A stretch of DNA of 16,518 nt from Candidatus Sifarchaeum marinoarchaea (GCA_016294985.1 JAECRW010000018.1:1-16518); one strand, 5' to 3'. Shown: positions 7,045-14,712, counted from the first letter of the stretch. The notes: a model not told the origin generated them from the letters alone. Program-made: numbers and translations.

Positions 7045-8817
7045 ATGGAAGAAGAACCTAGAATTGGTGTATTTATCTGCAATTGTGGTATTAACATCGG
7101 TGGAGTTGTAAACGTAGAAGAAGTGGCAGAATACGCAACCACTTTACCGAATGTTGTTGTGTCAAGATCATCCCTGTACACTTGTTCGGATAGAGGACAA
7201 GGCATGATAAAGGATGATATTGATGAATTCAAGTTGAATAGAGTTGTTGTAGCATCATGCAGCCCACGAATGCACGAACCAACCTTTAGAAAAGTTGTAG
7301 AGGAAAAAGGACTTAATAAATATGTTTTTGAGCAGGCAAACCTTCGCGAGCACGTTTCTTGGGTCCATAGTAAGCAACCAGAAGAAGCTACAGAAAAAGC
7401 TAAAGATCTAGTACGAATGGCAGTAGCAAAAGCCCGCTTATTAGAATCGTTACCGCAACATCTTGTTGATGTAAAGGGCGAGGCATTAGTAATAGGCGGC
7501 GGGATTTCAGGATTAACTGCAGCAAAAAGTATTGCAGATAGGGGCTTTAAGGTTCATCTAGTGGAAAAAACGCCCAATTTCGGCGGAAAAATGGCACAAC
7601 TGTATAAGGTCTACCCAACGTTTGATGATCCACAAGAATTACTGAATCCTCTAGTCGAGAATATTATGGCCCATCCGAACATTGTACCTTATCTTTCAGC
7701 TGAAATTGCAGATATCGAGGGATATATCGGCAATTACCGCGCTATTATCCGAGAGCAGACCGAAGAAAAGGAAATTGAGTTCGGTACAATTATTGTCGCT
7801 ACCGGATTCAATGCTTATGACCCTACTGGCGAATTCAACTATGGTAAACACCAAAACATACTTACGATATTGGAATTACACCAATTAATGAAGGCAGATG
7901 GTCCGACACAAGGTAATCTCGTAACTCCAGCAGAGGGTAAGCCCCCAAGATCAATAGCATTAATTTCATGTGTTGGATCGCGACAAAATGAAAACACTGT
8001 TCCAGAAGGTAAAAAACCAAACGTATATTGTAGTCGTGTTTGTTGTACAGGTATGATAGCTACAAGCATGGAGATAAAAGAAAAGGCATCTGATGCTGAT
8101 ATTTTCGTTTTGTACAGGGATCTAAGAACCCATGGCAAAGGCCATGAGGAACTATTTTCAGAATTTCGTCAAACAGGATCCACGATGATTAGATATACAG
8201 ATGATCTGTTGCCCATGGTCTCAATCACTCAAGGTGCTGAGTATCCTTTATCTGTTACCTCTTATGACTCCTTGTCGGGATTAAACGTAGAGATCCCTGT
8301 AGATCTCGTCGTTTTGGCAACAGGTATGATCCCCGATGACTCTGCATCTAATATTGCATCTAAACTCCACATCACAATGTCTGCGGATGGATTCTTTCAA
8401 GAACTGCATCCAAAATTGGCTCCACTAGACTCAGTCACCGATGGTGTATATCTAGCGGGAACTGCACAGGGGCCAAAGGATGTCCCGGATAGCGTTTCTC
8501 AATCATTGGGTGCGGCGGCTAAAGCTTGCGCTCCAATGGCTCTAGGCCAGGTGGAAGTTGAAAGCACAATTTCTGTGATAGATGAAGACTTCTGTACAGG
8601 ATGTGGGGTATGTCAAGGCTCTTGTGAGTTTAGTGCTATTGTGTTTGAGGAGAGACCTGAAGGAAAAAGAGTGTCTAAAGTAATTGAAGCACTCTGTAAG
8701 GGTTGTGGCACTTGCGGCTCCTCTTGTCCATCTGCAGCTATTACGATGTTGCACTTCAAGGATGCCCAACTTGACGCCATGGTTAAAGCAGCCCTTTCAC
8801 GTTCGCCAGGAGGATAA
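7045..8817 (+). CDS. HdrA lacking the inserted ferredoxin domain
   Basis: 590-residue HdrA homologue with the N-domain (VFICNCG, TCSDRGQ, SCSPRMHE), FAD Rossmann fold (GGG at 151-153) and C-terminal ferredoxin (C517/520/523/527 and C551/554/557/561). The inserted ferredoxin is gone: the first C-terminal Cys is 72 residues earlier than in the fused HdrA, the size of that domain, and the segment that normally reads LDC-x2-C is FDDPQELL without cysteine. CVGSR and YCSRVCC remain. No MvhD domain; a free mvhD follows 5 bases later. ATG 7045 follows TAGGAGGA with good spacing. Its first 30 coding bases are identical to those of the fused hdrA. It is the domain complement of the preceding short HdrA, and I infer the two form a heterodimer. 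Confidence 0.9.
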   Translation: MEEEPRIGVFICNCGINIGGVVNVEEVAEYATTLPNVVVSRSSLYTCSDRGQGMIKDDIDEFKLNRVVVASCSPRMHEPTFRKVVEEKGLNKYVFEQANLREHVSWVHSKQPEEATEKAKDLVRMAVAKARLLESLPQHLVDVKGEALVIGGGISGLTAAKSIADRGFKVHLVEKTPNFGGKMAQLYKVYPTFDDPQELLNPLVENIMAHPNIVPYLSAEIADIEGYIGNYRAIIREQTEEKEIEFGTIIVATGFNAYDPTGEFNYGKHQNILTILELHQLMKADGPTQGNLVTPAEGKPPRSIALISCVGSRQNENTVPEGKKPNVYCSRVCCTGMIATSMEIKEKASDADIFVLYRDLRTHGKGHEELFSEFRQTGSTMIRYTDDLLPMVSITQGAEYPLSVTSYDSLSGLNVEIPVDLVVLATGMIPDDSASNIASKLHITMSADGFFQELHPKLAPLDSVTDGVYLAGTAQGPKDVPDSVSQSLGAAAKACAPMALGQVEVESTISVIDEDFCTGCGVCQGSCEFSAIVFEERPEGKRVSKVIEALCKGCGTCGSSCPSAAITMLHFKDAQLDAMVKAALSRSPGG

Positions 8818-8822
8818 AAAAA

Positions 8823-9311
8823 ATGGTAGAAACAAAAGAAATTATAAAAGAGACGGAATGCGAATTTGAGCCAAAAATTATTGGTTTCCTGTGCAATTGG
8901 TGTTCATATGCTGGCGCGGATCTCGCTGGTACCAGCAGAGTGCAATATCCTCCCAATATCCGAATTGTTAGAGTAATGTGCACTGGGAGGCTAGATCCGC
9001 AACTGATCCTTAATACATTCAGGTACGGGGCCGACGGGGTTCTAATAGCAGGTTGCCATGAAGGCGATTGTCACTACATAGGTGGCAACTACAGAGCTTA
9101 CAGAAAATATATTCTTCTCAAAGAATTTGTAAAAAGGATGGGAATAAACGAAAAACGTCTACGGCTTGAATGGGTCTCTGCGTCTGAAGGAGAAAGATTT
9201 GCTAAAGTAGTGAGAGAAATGGTAGATAACATAAAAGAAATAGGACCAAGTCCGTTTGGTGTAACGATTACAGGAGGAGTTGTTGAAGATGAGCCAGAAC
9301 CGAAAATCTGA
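8823..9311 (+). CDS. mvhD: MvhD-type [2Fe-2S] electron-transfer subunit
   Basis: 162-residue stand-alone version of the domain that ends the fused HdrA. In methanogens MvhD carries electrons from hydrogenase or formate dehydrogenase to HdrA. Cysteines: C24-x2-C27, C53 and C78-x4-C83, matching the fused domain position for position, plus C13. The family signature LRLEWVSASEGERFA is intact near the C-terminus. An acidic tail of about 20 residues exceeds the usual length and is encoded over the SD and start of the next gene. ATG 8823 uses AGGAGG at 8808-8813, inside the end of the preceding hdrA. No hydrogenase large or small subunit lies nearby; the FrhB-like protein two genes on is the only visible partner for electron input. 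Confidence 0.93.
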   Translation: MVETKEIIKETECEFEPKIIGFLCNWCSYAGADLAGTSRVQYPPNIRIVRVMCTGRLDPQLILNTFRYGADGVLIAGCHEGDCHYIGGNYRAYRKYILLKEFVKRMGINEKRLRLEWVSASEGERFAKVVREMVDNIKEIGPSPFGVTITGGVVEDEPEPKI

Positions 9312-9654
9312 AGATAATATCGACACAAAAGCCATTCTTGACGCTAGCGCGGCAGTATTTAAAGAAGAAAGAACCCGATGGCTTATTGGAAAAGGAGAGC
9401 ATCTCTTAAGAGTAGGAAAACTCACTGAAGAACAGTTCAATGAGCTTCTTGATAAAGTTATTAAGGACGAAATTGAAAGAGAACTAATCTCTCAAGTACT
9501 TCGAGACAAAGGATCTAGTACGATTGAAGAAATTTCTAAACTTACAAAACTCTCATCAAAAGCGATTCTTAAGCACTTAATCGCCCTTAAGAAACTTAAT
9601 CTAGTAAACATTGTAGGTGAATCGGACGACGACTATTTATATGCCCTAATATAG
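9289..9654 (+). CDS. Small winged-helix protein in the hdr operon
   Basis: 121-residue protein whose C-terminal half (about 64-121) reads as a winged helix-turn-helix: helix with E63-R64-E65, then T78-IEEISKLTKLS, a recognition-helix-like SKAILKHLIALKKL (90-103) and a short beta wing ending in YLYALI. The N-terminal 60 residues are charged and helical, perhaps for dimerisation. There are no cysteines, so it is not itself an Fe-S or thiol sensor. I cannot name the family; MarR/ArsR-like fold is the best description. ATG 9289 lies 23 bases inside mvhD with AGGAGGAG at 9272-9279 and a 9-base spacer; an upstream TTG at 9280 abuts the SD. Being inside the operon, it may be an autoregulator acting on the 404-437 dyads; it could also be a protein-binding adaptor. 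Confidence 0.75.
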   Translation: MSQNRKSEDNIDTKAILDASAAVFKEERTRWLIGKGEHLLRVGKLTEEQFNELLDKVIKDEIERELISQVLRDKGSSTIEEISKLTKLSSKAILKHLIALKKLNLVNIVGESDDDYLYALI

Positions 9655-9674
9655 TCAAGATGGAGTGATCAGAA

Positions 9675-10787
9675 ATGGCTATGGAAGTTGAACTTAAAGT
9701 TGGCAATTTTGAAGAGTTAAAGACTGATGTGATCGACAAAGGAACGTGTACAGGTTGTGGTAATTGCGTTTCTGTCTGTCCAACTCAGGTTATCAAATTT
9801 GTTGATGATGTTCCTACTCTTCAAGAACGCCCTGGCGAGGTGCCTGAAGGAGAACCTCCTGTAGGCAAATGCATTGAATGCAAACTTTGTTATTTTGGAT
9901 GCCCTGTCACAGATTCACTTTCACCACGAATGGAAGCTCTATTTGGTACGGATGATGTCCTTGGCAATTATATTAAGCTCTATAAAGCTAAAACTGAAGT
10001 ACCGGAAATCGCAGAGGTCGCCCAAGATGGTGGTATTGTCTCTACCATCCTAGCGTATGCCTTACAATCGGGTATCATCGATGGTGCCATCGTTTCCGTA
10101 ACAAGTGAGGAGAATCCATGGATTCCTCAACCAAAGATCATAACCTCCTATGAGGGATTACTGAAATCTGCTGGCACTCGTTACTCACTTAGTCCTAATA
10201 TCGCTTCCCTTGCGCAATACAGAGATGTAGTCGAGGAATTGCTAGCACAACGCCCTGTAGGAGAAGATTGGCTTCGCTTAGCTTTCGTTGGAACACCTTG
10301 CCAAACTCTTGGAGTTAAAAAGCTACAAAATGCCTTGGAAGGCGCAGACATTCGCCCGGCTAATCTTATAACCCTAACCATTGGGCTGTTCTGTATGGAA
10401 AATTTCGATGCCACGAAACTACACCAGCTGGTTCAAGAAAAAACAGGACTTAGTATCAGGCAGATACGCAAAATGGACATCAAAAAAGGTGCATTGCACA
10501 TCTATCCAACGGAAGAAGACGAAGCGAAAACTATCCCTCTTGAGGAAACTGGAGAGGCTGTTAGAAGCGGCTGTCACTCATGCGAAGACCTAACTGCTTG
10601 GTACGCGGATATAAGCATCGGAAGCATTGGAACACCCGCTGGATGGTCAACAGTTTTCGCTAGGACAGGAAAAGGCAAAGAAATTTTTGAAGGCGCTGTC
10701 AGAGAAAAAATGATCACAAAAGAACCTCTCACAGAAAAAGGTTTCAAATCCTTGCAACGCTTAGCTCAACGCAAAAAAGAAAGTTAA
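9675..10787 (+). CDS. F420 oxidoreductase beta subunit (FrhB/FdhB family)
   Basis: 370-residue flavin and Fe-S protein of the family that exchanges hydride with coenzyme F420 (FrhB, FdhB, FpoF/FqoF). N-terminal two-cluster ferredoxin: C25/28/31/35-P and C66/69/72/76-P. The F420/FAD part shows the family marks QDGGIVSTILAYALQSG, FVGTPCQTLG, GLFCMENFD and GCHSCEDL followed by ADISIGSIG. ATG 9675 follows GGAGTGATC, an almost full anti-SD match. It ends the operon and is the likely F420-facing subunit, feeding or draining electrons through MvhD to HdrA. FrhB itself normally has one cluster; the second N-terminal cluster recalls FpoF. The family also includes ferredoxin-dependent reductases that use other substrates, so F420 is likely but not proven. 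Confidence 0.87.
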   Translation: MAMEVELKVGNFEELKTDVIDKGTCTGCGNCVSVCPTQVIKFVDDVPTLQERPGEVPEGEPPVGKCIECKLCYFGCPVTDSLSPRMEALFGTDDVLGNYIKLYKAKTEVPEIAEVAQDGGIVSTILAYALQSGIIDGAIVSVTSEENPWIPQPKIITSYEGLLKSAGTRYSLSPNIASLAQYRDVVEELLAQRPVGEDWLRLAFVGTPCQTLGVKKLQNALEGADIRPANLITLTIGLFCMENFDATKLHQLVQEKTGLSIRQIRKMDIKKGALHIYPTEEDEAKTIPLEETGEAVRSGCHSCEDLTAWYADISIGSIGTPAGWSTVFARTGKGKEIFEGAVREKMITKEPLTEKGFKSLQRLAQRKKES

Positions 10788-10795
10788 TAGATCTT

Positions 10796-10877
10796 ATCCC
10801 CGAGTTATCACACATCTACAAGTAATAAGATTAATTCTAAGAGGGGATGACTCTTTTTTTCTATTATCAATTTTTTT
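10796..10877 (+). terminator. Terminator of the hdr operon
   Basis: AAGAG (10839-10843) and CTCTT (10851-10855) form a small hairpin directly joined to a seven-T run (10854-10860), and a second seven-T run follows at 10871-10877. ATCCCC (10796-10801) can also pair with GGGGAT (10843-10848) across a 41-base loop as an alternative fold. Archaeal polymerase stops at U tracts, so the two runs alone would serve. No clear U tract for the convergent HEAT gene was seen on the minus strand. Confidence 0.6.
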
Positions 10878-10908
10878 ATCGCCTATTTTGAATTAGAAAT
10901 GATCAGGT

Positions 10909-11943
10909 TTATGTCCTACTAATTATTTCAGCAAGATATGATCTCAGTTTTGTTAATAGTTTTATTGCTTTATCACGGATTTGAGATTCACTATCTACTA
11001 ACCTATCGACAAGAGATGGAATAGCATCTTTTATTAACTTGATATCTTCAACACTAATACGTTCTAGTGCATCAATTGCATTTTTTCGGGTTTGTATATC
11101 TGAATTTTGAAGGTCTTTGACCAACATAACTATTGTTTCTTTTATAGATCTTTTTTTCCCAATTTCGATTTCTTTCATGGCGGTAACGGCGGCTCTGCAT
11201 ACTTCCTCATCTGTATCACGCATTTTTTCTAATAATATTGATGTAAAGTCTTTGCCTAGGTGAGGGGCAATCAGACCAATTTTTCCCATTGCAATAATAG
11301 CTGGTTTTCTTATATTAGGATCATTATTCGTTGCTTGTTCTAAGAGAAATGGGATCGATTCATTTACTTCTGCGAAATCGGGGGCACTAATTTTTTCCAA
11401 TAAATTTACTATCTTTCGAACGAGGACTTCATCTCCAGTTATTAATAACCGAGTTAAATGTGGAATGGATGTCTTTACCAATTCTTTATTCTTAGTACCA
11501 ATTCGTTCAAGTGCTTCGATAGCCTTTTCGTGCACAGTATATTTTCGATCTTTTAACAATTCTATTAGGTAACTTATTGCCCCTTGAACGAGTTCTGGGT
11601 TTTGTGAACCAATCACACCAAGTGTTTCTGTAGCACTTTCTCGAAGATACGTGCTCTCCGCTGTTAAAAAATTAATAAGTTGAGGCATAGTCTCTACAAT
11701 TAAATCAGGAAAACGTTTTCCAACCTTTCCTAGCGATTCGATTGCTGTCATTTGAACCAAGGATGATTCATCTTTTAACTTTCTCTTAAAATGTGGCATC
11801 AGCATCTCTAATAATTGTTGATTATCTATGACGCTATCAGTGAGTGTTTCTAGTGCTGTTGCACGAGTATATTTATCTGGATTCTCCAAGTCTTTCAATA
11901 GATCTTGAATGTGCTTTTCAGAAAAAGTACTCAACCCCTTCAC
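10909..11943 (-). CDS. HEAT-repeat protein 1
   Basis: 344-residue all-helical repeat protein made of about eight HEAT-like units of ~37-40 residues, each with a pattern of the kind RATALETL, VQMTAIESLGKVG, RESATETLGVIG, HEKAIEALERIG, RKNAIDALERIS. No cysteine-rich motif, no signal peptide, no membrane segment. HEAT proteins act as scaffolds or in enzyme assembly (PBS-lyase-like units); nothing here shows an active site, so I assign no function. Convergent with the hdr operon, 121 bases after frhB. Start: GTG 11943 or, by alignment with HEAT protein 2, TTG 11934 (both proteins then begin STFSEK). Its first ~80 residues are nearly identical to HEAT protein 2 while the rest has diverged. Codon use and GC resemble a native, AT-rich gene. 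Confidence 0.88.
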   Translation of the reverse strand: MKGLSTFSEKHIQDLLKDLENPDKYTRATALETLTDSVIDNQQLLEMLMPHFKRKLKDESSLVQMTAIESLGKVGKRFPDLIVETMPQLINFLTAESTYLRESATETLGVIGSQNPELVQGAISYLIELLKDRKYTVHEKAIEALERIGTKNKELVKTSIPHLTRLLITGDEVLVRKIVNLLEKISAPDFAEVNESIPFLLEQATNNDPNIRKPAIIAMGKIGLIAPHLGKDFTSILLEKMRDTDEEVCRAAVTAMKEIEIGKKRSIKETIVMLVKDLQNSDIQTRKNAIDALERISVEDIKLIKDAIPSLVDRLVDSESQIRDKAIKLLTKLRSYLAEIISRT

Positions 11944-11974
11944 TGTCCAATGTAAAGATTATTGTTAACTTCAG

Positions 11975-11983
11975 AAATATAAG
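11975..11983 (-). promoter_or_regulatory. TATA box of HEAT gene 1
   Basis: On the minus strand this reads CTTATATTT, a good archaeal TATA-like element, about 32-41 bases upstream of the possible start codons at 11943 and 11934. Transcription would begin near 11950, giving a nearly leaderless mRNA, which fits the weak SD of this gene. TAACAATA-like sequence just downstream is shared with the region in front of HEAT gene 2. Confidence 0.4.
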
Positions 11984-12205
11984 TTGTTTTAAGCAAGTTC
12001 TTGAATTAACTTATCAAATTCTGTTCCTTCGGTATTCATCACTTTCAGCCATCAGCTTGATGTAAAGACTTATTAGGCAGTTTAAGTTGGTTAACTACTA
12101 CTATTAATAATTGTCTTTATTTTTGTATATTCTTGTACTTAAATAACAATAAATATCTGGATCACCAAACCTACCGAAATGATATGGGAATTATAATTAA
12201 TAATT

Positions 12206-12231
12206 AAACCATCATAATAGATAATGACATT
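12206..12231 (+). repeat. 26-bp direct repeat, copy 1 (upstream of TATA)
   Basis: AAACCATCATAATAGATAATG plus ACATT recurs without mismatch at 12267-12292, a shift of 61 bp. It contains an imperfect dyad, CATCAT-N5-ATAATG, and the GATAATG half-site also seen at 411-417 (direct) and 334-340 (inverted) in the hdr operon promoter. This copy lies about 24 bp upstream of the TATA box. The likely role is an operator; only two copies exist here, so it is not a CRISPR array. Confidence 0.6.
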
Positions 12232-12254
12232 TACCCTTACGCCATTAGCATAAA

Positions 12255-12262
12255 TTTATATG
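12255..12262 (+). promoter_or_regulatory. TATA box of the lone hdrA
   Basis: TTTATATG, identical to the octamer in front of the hdr operon (373-380). Expected transcription start is near 12285, inside the second 26-bp repeat, with a leader of about 45 bases. A second TATA-like run (GATATATATG, 12307-12316) is too close to the start codon at 12331 to be the main promoter. Confidence 0.5.
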
Positions 12263-12266
12263 CATG

Positions 12267-12292
12267 AAACCATCATAATAGATAATGACATT
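12267..12292 (+). repeat. 26-bp direct repeat, copy 2 (over the transcription start)
   Basis: Exact second copy of the repeat at 12206-12231. It begins five bases after the TATA octamer and covers the predicted start of transcription, the place where a bound protein would block polymerase. Together the two copies bracket the TATA box, so looping or cooperative binding is possible. The 61-bp shift is close to six helical turns, which would put both copies on one face of the DNA. Confidence 0.6.
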
Positions 12293-12330
12293 ATCCATAT
12301 GACACTGATATATATGCTGGAGGATACAAA

Positions 12331-14709
12331 ATGAATAATAGAGGTAAAATTGGCGTTTTTTTGTGTAATTGTGGAAATGAACTAACAAGGACAATTGACT
12401 TTGAAACGGTCAAGAATGGTCTTGAACAACGCGGAGACATAACAAATCTTCAAATTTTCGATTTTCTTTGTCATAATGAGGGAGAGGAATTTGTTGTCAA
12501 TGAAATCAAAAATAAGGGTTTGGAACGGATAGTTATTGGCGCATGCTCGCCTAAACTGCATGAAGTTACATTTAAGCGCTACCTCGATGCAGCTGGATTG
12601 GATTCCTCTTATCTTGAGATTGCTAATATTAGAGAACAATGTGCATGGCCTCATAAGAATGAAATGGAAATGGCAACCCTTAAGACACTGAGGCTTCTTA
12701 AAGCGGCGATAAACGGAGTTGAACAAGCAAAAGTAAATCCGAAAACACCGATAAATGTAAAAGAATCCGCATTAGTCATCGGCGGTGGAGTTGCTGGAAT
12801 TCGTTCGGCTTTGGATCTACTCAATTATGGGTATGATGTGTCATTAGTAGAAAAACTCCCAAGCATTGGCGGGAGAGCAGCACAACTTGGTAAAATCTTT
12901 CCGACAGACGACTGCGGGCTCTGTGTGCTAGCAATAGAACCTGGGCCTACAAAATCGCATAGAAAATGTCTATATAAGTCAAATATCTCCAAATGTCAAA
13001 ACCTAAATCTAATTACTAACGCAGAAGTAAGGGAGGTAGAAAAAGAACCAGGCGTATTTAAAGTACAGATAGAGCAGGCACCTCGCTATGTAGATGAGAA
13101 ATGCACTATGTGTGGTATTTGCGCTGAAGTTTGTCCTGTTGAGGTTGAAAACGAATTTGATTTTGGATTTAGCACGCGAAAGGCAATTTATCTTCCCTTT
13201 TCACAGGCAACTCCTCCGATTTATGTAATTGACCGAGCAAAATGTCCAGAAGATTGCAAACTTTGTGCAGAGGCATGCCCAGCAGATGCCGTCCACCTAG
13301 ATGACGGAGTTAAAACACACAATATGGAAGTTGGATCCATTATTGTAGCTACAGGTTTTGAAGAATACGATCCTTCAATTAAAAGAGAGTTTGGCTTCGG
13401 TGTGTATCCAAATGTTATCACCCACCTCATGTTGGCACGTATGTTAGATCCTAGCGGTCCCACAGGAGGCAAGCCTATTCGTCCATCCGACGGAAAAGAG
13501 GCCAAAAAAATAGCGATGATTAATTGTGTTGGTTCTAGAGACACAAGAACTGCAACACCAGATAGAAGTTATTGTTCAGCCGTCTGCTGTATGTATAGTG
13601 TTAAACATGGTATTCATATCAAAGAACAAAATCCTGATGTAGAAGTTCATTCATGCTTTATTGACATCCGAACACCAGGCGACTATGAGAAATGGTATAC
13701 AAGAGCACGCAATGCAGGAGTTAATTTTATGAAGGGCATGGTGTCACAAGTAGTGGAAGATCCGATAACCCACGACTTAACAGTAGAAACTGAGGACTTA
13801 TATATTGGAAAACAGGTAGAAATTGAAGCAGACCTCGTCGTTTTATCAGCAGGAGTAGCACCCGCCCCTTCAAATCAAGAACTTGCGAGTATTCTTGGAA
13901 TCAATTTAGCCCCTCATGGGTTCTTTGAGACCATTTATCCAAAGTTTAACAGTAATACCACAAAAATTGACGGCATTTTTCTGGCAGGAACTTCCGAGGG
14001 ACCAAAAGATGTCCCAACTTCAGTCTCACATGCAAGAGCTGCGGTGTTTGAAGCAGTAAACTACATAAGGACCACAACTGAGAAAACTATACGAACTCCG
14101 GGAATAGATGAGGAAAAATGCATTGGCTGCGAACTTTGTATCACAAACTGCCCGTATGGGGCTATTGTGAAAGAAGACAACAAAGCTGCATTCATAGATG
14201 CATCGTGTACAGGCTGTGGAATTTGCAGTGCACTTTGCCCAGAACTTGCTCTGACATCAAAATATCCTCCGAAGGAAAAACTCATCGCAGAGATTGAAGG
14301 ACTTCTTGAAGACAAAAATGGTACGAGCGTAGTTGCCTTTTGTTGCGATGAATGTAGTTATGGATCGCTGGATCTCGCGGGCATCGAAGGCATTCAATAT
14401 TCACCGAATTTTCTACCATTGAAAACCTCATGCATTGGATCTATAGATCCCTCAGTGATTCTGAACGCCTTTTCACTGGGAGCAGATGGTGTTTTATTAC
14501 TTGGATGCCCAGAAGGCAGATGTCACGCAATAGAAGGTAATACTAGAGCAAAAGCTAAGGTTAATGGCTTAAAGCGACTTCTAGATCTTTATGGTATTGG
14601 TAGCAATCGACTTAATGTAGAATCTTCGATAGCTGCAACCCCTTCAAAAATTGCTGCTTTGGCGAACGAAATGGTAAATGATATAAAAACGTTAGGGCCT
14701 ATCTACTAA
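12331..14709 (+). CDS. hdrA: Second HdrA-MvhD fusion, divergent and stand-alone
   Basis: 792-residue HdrA with the same order of parts as the operon's fused HdrA: N-domain (VFLCNCG, GACSPKLHE), FAD fold (GGG 151-153), C195-x2-C198, inserted ferredoxin (C258/261/264/268 and C305-x3-C309-x2-C312-x3-C316), CVGSRD and YCSAVCC, C-terminal ferredoxin (C597/600/603/607 and C626/629/632/636), MvhD domain (C671-C672-x2-C675, C701, C726-x4-C731). Odd points: an extra ~11 residues after C198 with additional Cys at 213 and 222, and loss of the MvhD signature RLEWVSASEGE, here LNVESSIAATPS. ATG 12331 follows GGAGG at 12319-12323. Its own promoter and lack of B/C partners suggest it works with subunits made elsewhere, possibly swapping into the operon's complex under some condition. 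Confidence 0.92.
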   Translation: MNNRGKIGVFLCNCGNELTRTIDFETVKNGLEQRGDITNLQIFDFLCHNEGEEFVVNEIKNKGLERIVIGACSPKLHEVTFKRYLDAAGLDSSYLEIANIREQCAWPHKNEMEMATLKTLRLLKAAINGVEQAKVNPKTPINVKESALVIGGGVAGIRSALDLLNYGYDVSLVEKLPSIGGRAAQLGKIFPTDDCGLCVLAIEPGPTKSHRKCLYKSNISKCQNLNLITNAEVREVEKEPGVFKVQIEQAPRYVDEKCTMCGICAEVCPVEVENEFDFGFSTRKAIYLPFSQATPPIYVIDRAKCPEDCKLCAEACPADAVHLDDGVKTHNMEVGSIIVATGFEEYDPSIKREFGFGVYPNVITHLMLARMLDPSGPTGGKPIRPSDGKEAKKIAMINCVGSRDTRTATPDRSYCSAVCCMYSVKHGIHIKEQNPDVEVHSCFIDIRTPGDYEKWYTRARNAGVNFMKGMVSQVVEDPITHDLTVETEDLYIGKQVEIEADLVVLSAGVAPAPSNQELASILGINLAPHGFFETIYPKFNSNTTKIDGIFLAGTSEGPKDVPTSVSHARAAVFEAVNYIRTTTEKTIRTPGIDEEKCIGCELCITNCPYGAIVKEDNKAAFIDASCTGCGICSALCPELALTSKYPPKEKLIAEIEGLLEDKNGTSVVAFCCDECSYGSLDLAGIEGIQYSPNFLPLKTSCIGSIDPSVILNAFSLGADGVLLLGCPEGRCHAIEGNTRAKAKVNGLKRLLDLYGIGSNRLNVESSIAATPSKIAALANEMVNDIKTLGPIY

Positions 14710-14712
14710 TCC

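Larger units (their letters stand above)
11944..12330. other. Divergent intergenic control region
   Basis: 387 bases without a gene between HEAT protein 1 (minus) and the lone hdrA (plus). It is very AT-rich, holds a TATA box for each direction and two copies of a 26-bp direct repeat near the hdrA side. The middle (about 12060-12200) shows only AT-rich DNA with no structure I can name. A 16-codon frame on the minus strand (11989-12039) lies upstream of the likely start of transcription and is not called. Confidence 0.6.

Noticed and set aside
11989..12039. 16-codon leader peptide on the minus strand before HEAT gene 1
   Set aside because: The best TATA box (11975-11983) lies downstream of it, so it would not be in the transcript, and its SD is weak.
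12206..12292. Start of a CRISPR array
   Set aside because: Only two repeat copies, with a TATA box between them and an SD and start codon just after; no further units and no cas gene.
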